Source: SAR86 cluster bacterium (GTDB lineage: Bacteria > Pseudomonadota > Gammaproteobacteria > Pseudomonadales > Azotimanducaceae). From it: a stretch of DNA of 28,901 nucleotides. The notes under the pieces are model-generated. The model saw nothing but the letters and a program-made list of their open reading frames with translations. It did not search any database and was not told where the DNA came from. Each line of letters starts with the position of its first letter. The first letter of the stretch is position 1. The position numbers were made by a program, and so were the translations under genes. The stretch spans positions 1 to 28,901 of the forward strand of contig JABMOJ010000039.1 of assembly GCA_013204195.1 (NCBI GenBank), given 5' to 3'. This document shows positions 23,266 to 28,901 of this stretch, one piece after another.

Positions 23266-24420
23266 TCAGGCAGCCTGGCCGATTAACATGTCAGCCAGGA
23301 TGGCACGGTGATATCTCGCATCGCCGAAGAGCATCTGGTTGTGCATTTGACGCTTGAAGAACAAGTGCACGTAGCATTCCCAGGTAAACCCGATGCCGCC
23401 ATGAAACTGTACCGCTCGACTAGAGGCAAAGACGGCCATGTCGCTGGCGTTAGCCTTCGCCATGTGGGCAAGCTTGACCGTGTTCGCCCATTCCTGGCGC
23501 TCAGGGTCCGAATCAATGGCGCACGCGGCGCTGTAAGCCAGTGACTTGGCGCGGTCAATGTCGAGCATGACATTCACCAGCGGATGCTTCACCGCCTGAA
23601 AGAATCCCAACGGTCGATCGAACTGAACCCGGGTATTCGCATATTCAACCGTAGTCTGTAGTAGCCATTCACCCGCACCGACCATATCGGCGGCGATGAC
23701 GGCCTGAATGGCCGGCAGGGCATAGGCCAGTGCCACATCGCCGGCACCGGGTGCAGCGACTTCGACCGCAGTTACACCCGTGAAACTGATATGGGCCTGG
23801 TCGCGGGTCAGGTCGATGATACCATCCGCTGCAATCGCAACGCCGGCAGCGTCTGCCGCGACATAATACAAGCCCACACCTGCTGCAGAGCGAGCGCTGA
23901 CAACCAGTCCCTCGGCCTTGCGGGCGTCCTGGACAAACCAGGCGGTGCCATTTAATTGACCCTTGTCGATACTGACGTCGGTATCTGTGGGTTCCCACGA
24001 GCCTTGCTGATTGGTGATGGCCAGGCTCATCGGCTTGCCACCAGCAATCTCTGCCAGGACATCGTTAGCCGCCGCTGAGTTGCACTCACGCAGGACAAAT
24101 GTGGTATTGAAGGTCGAGATCAGTGGCGAAGGAAATGCAGCCCGGCCAGCTTCCTCCGCTAGCGCCAGAGCGGCGACTAAGGGCATGCCGATGCCGCCGG
24201 CGGCTTCCGGTACGCAGGCAGCGGTCCAACCGAGTTCTGTGATCTGCTGCCACAGGCCCTTGTCCCAGATGCACTCTATATTGCGATGGATATCGGGATT
24301 GCCGGCGACTTGCCGGTGTAGCTTGTCGGCGCTGCAATGATCGCTGAAGAATTTCTTCGCTGAATCCCGCAACATGGTTTCATCTTCGCCAAAGCCGAAA
24401 TTTTTAGGTTGTTCAATCAT
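23266..24420 (-). CDS. Acyl-CoA dehydrogenase, small subunit-like (ACAD-1)
   Basis: A 384-residue acyl-CoA dehydrogenase fold: an N-terminal helical domain (FGFGEDETMLRDSAKKFF...LGWTAACVPEAAGGIGMPL), a shortened middle beta domain, and a C-terminal helical domain with YANTRVQFDRPLGFFQAVKHPL and HGGIGFTWECYVHLFFKR. The middle domain lacks the usual T/S-EP-x-GSD flavin and substrate signature, while the C-terminal Glu of GFTWE, a possible catalytic base, is present. This pattern is typical of one half of heteromeric ACADs. The start is ATG 24418-24420, with AAGGA 7 nt upstream on this strand; a TTG six bases earlier would sit on that site. It lies 23 nt downstream of ACAD-2, clearly in one operon. 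Confidence 0.9.
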   Translation of the reverse strand: MIEQPKNFGFGEDETMLRDSAKKFFSDHCSADKLHRQVAGNPDIHRNIECIWDKGLWQQITELGWTAACVPEAAGGIGMPLVAALALAEEAGRAAFPSPLISTFNTTFVLRECNSAAANDVLAEIAGGKPMSLAITNQQGSWEPTDTDVSIDKGQLNGTAWFVQDARKAEGLVVSARSAAGVGLYYVAADAAGVAIAADGIIDLTRDQAHISFTGVTAVEVAAPGAGDVALAYALPAIQAVIAADMVGAGEWLLQTTVEYANTRVQFDRPLGFFQAVKHPLVNVMLDIDRAKSLAYSAACAIDSDPERQEWANTVKLAHMAKANASDMAVFASSRAVQFHGGIGFTWECYVHLFFKRQMHNQMLFGDARYHRAILADMLIGQAA

Positions 24421-24443
24421 AGTCAATTCCTTGCCTTGCTCAA

Positions 24444-25688
24444 TTATTTGGATTTCGGCATGCCGAGTACGCGTTCACCGAGAATATTCCGCTGCACTTC
24501 GTTCGCGCCGGCGGCAATCGTGACGCCGAAGCTGTTCATGTAAGCCAGCTGCCATTCACCGCCACCCGGTGCATTCTCATCGTTGAGATATAAGCTGCTT
24601 GCGGCGCCCTGAATATCATAGGCAATTTCCGCCAGATCCTGATTAAATTCAGTTCCTATCAGCTTGTTCTGTAGTGGGATGCGCATGGGGTGATCGATCA
24701 GAGCGGGGACGAGCGCGCGTCTTTGGTTTTGTCGAAAAGCCTCTTGGCGAATCATGATTTTGATGATTTCATCCCGTAACAACGGATCGTCAGCAGCTGT
24801 TTTGCCGTTCCGATAGCTGGTTTTTGCGAGTTCGATAAGCGCTGAGGGACTGCTGGTGTTGGCGCCTTTAGTATTGTCCTGGGTCATGCCACCTGCTGAT
24901 GGCGTCACCAATTGGCCGGCACCACGCTCGTGAGATAGGGTCGTCATGGCGACTTTCCAGCCAGCGCCAACAGCGTCAAGACGATATTTGTCTTCGACAA
25001 CCAGGTCTTCAAAGATCACTTCGTTAAAACCAGTCTCGCCGGTCAGCTTGATCAAGGGGCGTACGGTAACGCCTTTACCGATAGCGGTCTGGATAGGCAC
25101 GACGAAGTAAGACAGGCCGTTGTACTTGTCGGCTTTGTCGGTACGACACAACAGGATCATCCAATTCGCAAAATGCGCCAGCGAGGTCCAGACCTTGTGG
25201 CCATTAATGACCCAACTGTCTCCGCGTTTCTCGGCGAAGGTTTGTTGATTGGCGAGGTCCGAGCCGGCGCCTGGCTCGCTGAATCCCTGGCACCAGATAT
25301 CTTCTCCGGAAAACAGGCGCGGCAACAGCGCGTTCTTGGTGTCTTCCTGAGCATGGAAGAGGACGGTGGGGGCCGCCATACCCAGACCGATGATATTAGG
25401 AAAGAATGGCGTTTTGGCGCGCTGCATTTCCTGGTTGGCGATCGTCTGGCAGTTGTTACGGCCACCGCCGCCAGCTTCGACCGGGTAGTCGCAACCCACC
25501 AGACCTGCATCAAATGCTGATTTTTGCCAGACCTGAAGCCACTGCAGCGCTGCAGGGTCACTCAGCTCCAGCGCACCCAAGGGAATCCTTACTGGTGGTT
25601 GACCGGGTTTGTTGTTGGTCAGCCAGTCGCGGCAGTAAGCCCTGAATTCAGCTTGTTCTTGGGTGTCTTTTCGATCGGCGTCTGCCAT
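24444..25688 (-). CDS. Acyl-CoA dehydrogenase, large subunit-like (ACAD-2)
   Basis: A 414-residue acyl-CoA dehydrogenase. The N-terminal helices carry FDAGLVGCDYPVEAGGGG; the beta domain has the full flavin-binding signature QGFSEPGAGSDLANQQT, then WVINGHKVWTSLAHFANWMILLCRTD; the C-terminal part ends GANEVQRNILGERVLGMPK, where the extended GANEVQRNILGE segment is typical of the larger FadE types. It should form an alpha-beta double bond in a CoA thioester with electrons passed to ETF. ATG is at 25686-25688, with GGAG 7 nt upstream. First gene of the operon ACAD-2, ACAD-1, PRISE-like reductase, divergent from the molybdoenzyme gene. Chain length or steroid-type specificity cannot be read from sequence alone. 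Confidence 0.92.
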   Translation of the reverse strand: MADADRKDTQEQAEFRAYCRDWLTNNKPGQPPVRIPLGALELSDPAALQWLQVWQKSAFDAGLVGCDYPVEAGGGGRNNCQTIANQEMQRAKTPFFPNIIGLGMAAPTVLFHAQEDTKNALLPRLFSGEDIWCQGFSEPGAGSDLANQQTFAEKRGDSWVINGHKVWTSLAHFANWMILLCRTDKADKYNGLSYFVVPIQTAIGKGVTVRPLIKLTGETGFNEVIFEDLVVEDKYRLDAVGAGWKVAMTTLSHERGAGQLVTPSAGGMTQDNTKGANTSSPSALIELAKTSYRNGKTAADDPLLRDEIIKIMIRQEAFRQNQRRALVPALIDHPMRIPLQNKLIGTEFNQDLAEIAYDIQGAASSLYLNDENAPGGGEWQLAYMNSFGVTIAAGANEVQRNILGERVLGMPKSK

Positions 25689-25728
25689 AGAGCGGCTCCG
25701 GGGTGCTATAGATGAAAGTTAAGTGCGA

Positions 25729-25757
25729 AAACTAACCCATCGCTATGGACGGATCAA
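25729..25757 (-). promoter_or_regulatory. Possible promoter of the ACAD operon
   Basis: On the minus strand TTGATC (25752-25757) and TAGTTT (25729-25734) are 17 nt apart and lie upstream of ACAD-2. The -10 match is mediocre, so this is tentative. Confidence 0.3.
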
Positions 25758-25776
25758 CGTCATTTATGACCAATTC

Positions 25777-25803
25777 CACGGGACTTGATCCCGTGTTCGG
25801 GAT
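25777..25803. promoter_or_regulatory. Two overlapping inverted repeats in the divergent promoter region
   Basis: CACGGGA (25777-25783) with TCCCGTG (25789-25795), spacer 5, and ATCCCG (25788-25793) with CGGGAT (25798-25803), spacer 4. Both are perfect and share the middle TCCCG, so three half-sites of the CGGGA type lie in alternating orientation. They overlap the -35 box and fill most of the -35/-10 spacer of the molybdoenzyme promoter. This is the expected layout of a repressor site that could also affect the divergent ACAD operon. Confidence 0.55.
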
Positions 25804-25813
25804 GCCGTTAAAT
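25785..25813 (+). promoter_or_regulatory. Promoter of the molybdoenzyme-phosphoesterase pair
   Basis: TTGATC (25785-25790) and TTAAAT (25808-25813) with a 17-nt spacer; the predicted start near 25820 leaves a short leader with GGAG (25831-25834) 7 nt before ATG 25842. It is overlapped by the inverted repeats. Confidence 0.45.
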
Positions 25814-25841
25814 CAGGGATTGAGCGAATAGGAGCAAAACG

Positions 25842-27965
25842 ATGAATGAGCCTAAGAATATGCGGGCTAAAGATCTTCGAAGTACCTTTTGTCGGGTCTG
25901 TGAACCTTCCTGCGCGCTCATCGCGGAAGTGAGTGATGGTCAGATTGTCAGTTTAAAACCCGATCGTGATCATCCTGTGACCAAGGGCTTCGCCTGCCAT
26001 AAGGGCTTGGCGACGCTGGATTTGCATAATGACCCCGATCGTCTGAATTACCCGCAGAAGAAGGTCGGTGACGACTTCGAACGGGTGAGCTGGGATGAAG
26101 CGTCGCGAGACATCGCTGCAAAGCTCAGCGCCATCAAAGCGAAATACGGTAAAGATGCGGTTGGCTCCTATTCCGGTAATCCGCTGGCATTTAATGCCTT
26201 GGCGGGACCTGCCATTGGTTCGTTTCTGATCAAGAACGAAATTCGTCGCACCTTCAGCTCAGGCACCCAGGATTGCACCAATAAATTTGCTGGTAGCGAA
26301 GCGATGTTTGGTTCCAGTACGATTCATCCTGTGCCAGATATCGGCCACACGGACTTTCTGTTGATCTTCGGCTCGAACCCGCGAGTGTCTCATATGAGCT
26401 TTATCTCCATTGCAGATCCTATAAAGGCGTTGCGTGAAGCCAAGAACCGGGGTGCGAAAATTCGCTTCGTCGATCCGCGGATCAACGAGTCAGTGAAGGG
26501 GATTGGTGAAATCGTGCAAGTGAATCCCGATACCGACGTGTATCTGATGGCGGCGATGCTGCAACACTTGGATCAAACCGGTCAGTTTGATGAGTCGGTG
26601 ATTGGCGAGCATGGTGAACGCATAGAAGAGCTGCGCGCTTTCGTGGCCCAATATACGCCCGACCGAGTCGCCGCTGCAGTGGGCGTCGAGGGTGATGCGA
26701 TTCGCACCCTGGCCGATGAGTTTGCCAGCGCCGAGCGGGCAGCAGTGTATATGTCTACCGGGGTTAATATGGGGCGGCAGGGGACGCTGGCTTACTGGCT
26801 GTTATTCATGTTGAGTTTTGTGACCGGCAACCTGGATAAGGTTGGGGGCAATATCTACTCTCTGGGTTTCTATCCTGCGGCCAAAGCCGGTCGAGTCCGA
26901 GCCGAAGATCCATTCTTCGACTCTCCCTTTGGTGAAATTCGTAAAATCCGCGGTTCTCTGCCAGGAAATCTCATGACTGATATGATCATGGCAGAAGACA
27001 ATCCAATCAGAGCGCTGGTGGTCATCTCAGGGAACCCGCTGCTATCGATGGGTAGCGGTTCGCGCTTGCGCGAGGCCTTTTCTCGACTGGAGTTGGTGGT
27101 GGTCATTGATATTTATCCCAGTGCTACGGCTGAATATGCAGATTATGTCTTGCCGGCGACGGATATGTTCGAGCGCGAAGACCTCAATATGTGCGGTCTT
27201 GGTATGCAGGCTCAGCCTTTTGTGCAATACACCGATTTGATCGTTCCGCCGCAAGCCGAACGTAAGCCCGAGTGGTGGATTCTGGCAAAACTGGAGCAGG
27301 CGCAGGGGTTTGACTCTATTTTGGATGCGGCTGAGCTCCCGAACCAGATGGGGCGTATCGACCATATGTTACGCCAGAGTAACACCAGCATCAGCGAGAT
27401 TCGGGCCATGCCCAGCCAGACCAATGTGTTACCGGCGCCAGACGCTGGCCGCTTTTATTCGGATTGGATTCAAACGGAGTCAGGTCGAGTCAATTGTTGC
27501 CCACCCCTGTTTGCTGAAGCATTGTTACGCTGTGAAGCCATTTTTGCGGAATTGCAGGCTGAGGACCCGGGGCAACTGAAGATGATCTCTCGCCGGACGA
27601 ACTATATGATCAATAGCTGGATGAATAATTTGCCGGCCTTGAAACGCCCTAGTCAGCAGACGAACCCCTTGTATATGCATCCCGAAGACGCTCGAGCGCG
27701 AAATTTGGGAGACGGATCAGCGGTGAGAATCTGGAATACCTTTGGTGATATCGCCTCAACCGTGTCGTTGGATGAGACGCTGAAACCGGGTACTGTGGCC
27801 ATGACCCACGGCTGGGGTAATGATAAGACGCGAATGCAGGTAGCGAAAAAATATGCTGGCGTCAATGCCAACGACTTGTTGCCGTCGGGCCCGGGCAGCT
27901 ATGAAAAGCTCAGTAATCAGGCCTTTATGACGGGTATCCCTGTTAGCGTTGAAGTATGCGCATAG
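25842..27965 (+). CDS. Molybdopterin oxidoreductase (DMSO reductase superfamily), cytoplasmic
   Basis: A 707-residue enzyme of the formate dehydrogenase/nitrate reductase/DMSO reductase superfamily. An N-terminal [4Fe-4S] site is formed by C17, C20, C24 and C52 (CRVCEPSC ... ACHKG). Molybdopterin-domain segments follow: SGTQDCTNKFAGSEAMFG, where C145 is the likely Mo (or W) ligand; LLIFGSNPRVSH; VDPRINES; MSTGVNMGRQG; VISGNPLLS; and YADYVLPATDMFEREDLN. The C-terminal dinucleotide-binding domain (from ~590) includes NPLYMHPEDARARNLGDGSAVRIWN. No Tat signal is present, so it should be cytoplasmic. No partner iron-sulfur or membrane subunit gene is adjacent. Its 3' end overlaps the next gene by 10 nt. 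The physiological substrate is not recognisable; divergence from the ACAD operon suggests a linked pathway. Confidence 0.88.
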   Translation: MNEPKNMRAKDLRSTFCRVCEPSCALIAEVSDGQIVSLKPDRDHPVTKGFACHKGLATLDLHNDPDRLNYPQKKVGDDFERVSWDEASRDIAAKLSAIKAKYGKDAVGSYSGNPLAFNALAGPAIGSFLIKNEIRRTFSSGTQDCTNKFAGSEAMFGSSTIHPVPDIGHTDFLLIFGSNPRVSHMSFISIADPIKALREAKNRGAKIRFVDPRINESVKGIGEIVQVNPDTDVYLMAAMLQHLDQTGQFDESVIGEHGERIEELRAFVAQYTPDRVAAAVGVEGDAIRTLADEFASAERAAVYMSTGVNMGRQGTLAYWLLFMLSFVTGNLDKVGGNIYSLGFYPAAKAGRVRAEDPFFDSPFGEIRKIRGSLPGNLMTDMIMAEDNPIRALVVISGNPLLSMGSGSRLREAFSRLELVVVIDIYPSATAEYADYVLPATDMFEREDLNMCGLGMQAQPFVQYTDLIVPPQAERKPEWWILAKLEQAQGFDSILDAAELPNQMGRIDHMLRQSNTSISEIRAMPSQTNVLPAPDAGRFYSDWIQTESGRVNCCPPLFAEALLRCEAIFAELQAEDPGQLKMISRRTNYMINSWMNNLPALKRPSQQTNPLYMHPEDARARNLGDGSAVRIWNTFGDIASTVSLDETLKPGTVAMTHGWGNDKTRMQVAKKYAGVNANDLLPSGPGSYEKLSNQAFMTGIPVSVEVCA

Positions 27966-28513
27966 GTCTGATTGCCGACACCCATATGCCCGGTTCCCTG
28001 GCAGAGCTTTGGCCCCAGGCCTATGCGGCGTTTCACGGGGTCGATATGATTTTGCATGCCGGGGACCTGCATACCCTGGATGTGGTGGATGAGTTGGGGA
28101 AGCTGGCGCCCACCTATGTTGCCCGCGGCAATGGTGACACGGACATTGAGGATGAACGCTTACGTGATCACTGGCTGTTTGAAGTTGGCGGCGTCAGCAT
28201 CGGCATGATTCATCATTTTCCGTCGCCAGTTCGAAAGTCTTCGGAGCATATTTTCCGTTATGTGGAGAAGCACTTTGGTGATGTGGTGCCACAGGTCTTG
28301 ATCTATGGTCACACACACCTGGAAGGGCTGCATCTGGTAGACAATATGCTTTGCGTGAACCCGGGTTCTCCTACCCTACCCAGAAACCAGTCACTGCGCC
28401 TGGGTACTATCGGATTTCTTGATATCGAGGCGTCTCGAGTGACAGCCTCTGTGCATCAGCTAACTGACCATGGCATAGAGGTGCACGAGACGGTATTGCC
28501 AACTTGGATATAA
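27956..28513 (+). CDS. YfcE/MJ0936-type metallophosphoesterase
   Basis: A 185-residue calcineurin-like phosphoesterase. Metal-binding residues are in place: D8 and H10 (ADTH), D37 (HAGD), N59 in GNGD, His in MIHHFP, and YGHTHLEG, then VNPGSPTLPR. Family members are Mn2+-dependent phosphodiesterases with varied or unknown natural substrates. ATG 27956 lies within the end of the molybdoenzyme gene (10-nt overlap) and has no strong ribosome site, so translation is probably coupled. A link with molybdenum cofactor or nucleotide chemistry is suggested only by that coupling. It ends before a strong terminator and converges on the second P450. Confidence 0.9.
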   Translation: MRIGLIADTHMPGSLAELWPQAYAAFHGVDMILHAGDLHTLDVVDELGKLAPTYVARGNGDTDIEDERLRDHWLFEVGGVSIGMIHHFPSPVRKSSEHIFRYVEKHFGDVVPQVLIYGHTHLEGLHLVDNMLCVNPGSPTLPRNQSLRLGTIGFLDIEASRVTASVHQLTDHGIEVHETVLPTWI

Positions 28514-28548
28514 AGGTGGCAGCGGATAAAAGTGGCGGTTAAAAGCCG

Positions 28549-28581
28549 AAAAAAAAGGTAACCACGGGGCTACCTTTTTTT
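28549..28581. terminator. Bidirectional intrinsic terminator between convergent genes
   Basis: AAAAAAAGGTA (28550-28560) pairs with TACCTTTTTTT (28571-28581) around a 10-nt loop; the plus strand ends in seven T and the minus strand likewise ends in a T run (A run 28549-28556). It serves both the phosphoesterase gene and the minus-strand P450, whose stop is 37 nt away. The GC part of the stem is only four pairs. Confidence 0.85.
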
Positions 28582-28618
28582 GCAGAACATTTTTTGCAGA
28601 AGCTTCTAAATCTGCGAC

Positions 28619-28901
28619 TTACCTATCATGAACCCTGACAGGCAATTCGGTAATACCGCGAACGAAGCTGGACCGCAGCCGTACCGGATCACCGACGACT
28701 TCGACATGCTTGAAGCGCTTGGTGATTTCTTCCCAGACAATACGCAGTTGCATTTCAGCCAATCGATTGCCCATGCAGCGATGGATGCCGAAGCCGAAAG
28801 ATAAATGATGTCTCGCTTGCGGACGATCAATGAGGAACTCGTTAGCGCGATCGATAACTTCCTCGTCACGATTGCCCGAGACATACCACATCAACAATTG
28901 A
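28619..28901 (-). CDS. Cytochrome P450, CYP153 family, second copy (3' end only)
   Basis: About 94 C-terminal residues are inside the window; the gene continues past the right edge, so the frame has no start here. It contains [11 protein letters not shown], the heme loop [21 protein letters not shown] with the axial Cys, and the closing [13 protein letters not shown]. Over the last 90 residues about 65 match the first CYP153 protein by eye, with no gaps, so the two are paralogues in the same family but not recent duplicates. It converges on the phosphoesterase gene across a bidirectional terminator. Confidence 0.9.
   Translation of the reverse strand, partial: QLLMWYVSGNRDEEVIDRANEFLIDRPQARHHLSFGFGIHRCMGNRLAEMQLRIVWEEITKRFKHVEVVGDPVRLRSSFVRGITELPVRVHDR

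Noticed and set aside
23669..23998. Cys/Arg-rich minus-strand ORF inside ACAD-1
   Set aside because: Alternative frame of GC-rich Ala/Gly coding sequence; the Cys-rich look is a frame artefact, not a zinc protein.
28606..28884. Second minus-strand frame at the right edge
   Set aside because: The overlapping frame ending at 28619 encodes clear P450 motifs including the heme Cys; this one does not.

Overview
The window looks like chromosomal DNA of a free-living, probably marine, gammaproteobacterium of the Pseudomonadales/Cellvibrionales kind. This rests on protein resemblance and gene order: purL of the long single-chain type, yfjD-ypjD next to ffh-rpsP-rimM-trmD-rplS, and xerD-dsbC followed by hom and recJ. 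No rRNA, tRNA, CRISPR array, insertion sequence or phage gene was seen. The taxonomic placement is an inference.

Positions 1-19806 are mostly conserved housekeeping genes. They start with the 3' two thirds of purL, a zinc-ribbon Nudix hydrolase (converging on purL with an 8-nt overlap), a gamma-class carbonic anhydrase-like protein, leuA and a glutathione transferase-like gene. Next come yfjD and ypjD on the minus strand, facing away from ffh. Then follow the S16-RimM-TrmD-L19 operon with a clear intrinsic terminator, xerD, dsbC, an MFS transporter, alaC, hom and recJ. Two biosynthetic units have structured leaders. leuA is preceded by a sigma70-type promoter and a short ORF for a 29-residue peptide with 8 Leu codons, which is a classical attenuation layout. 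alaC-hom is preceded by a promoter, about 195 nt of leader with alternative pairings, and an intrinsic terminator just before the alaC start.

Positions 19807-28901 are an accessory, catabolic-looking region. It holds a CYP153-family cytochrome P450 (alkane/fatty-acid terminal hydroxylase family), a PPOX-class flavin protein, and a minus-strand operon of two acyl-CoA dehydrogenases plus a PRISE-like short-chain reductase. Divergent from that operon is a cytoplasmic molybdopterin oxidoreductase whose end overlaps a YfcE-type metallophosphoesterase. The window ends inside a second CYP153 gene (minus strand). The divergent promoter region carries two overlapping inverted repeats, and the first CYP153 gene has an inverted repeat immediately upstream of a good promoter. 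A reasonable but unproven reading is oxygenation of an aliphatic or terpenoid substrate by the P450s, followed by acyl-CoA-level oxidation, with the molybdoenzyme and the reductase in accessory redox steps.

The items most worth following are the alaC-hom leader, the leuA leader peptide, and the CYP153/ACAD/molybdoenzyme/phosphoesterase neighbourhood.
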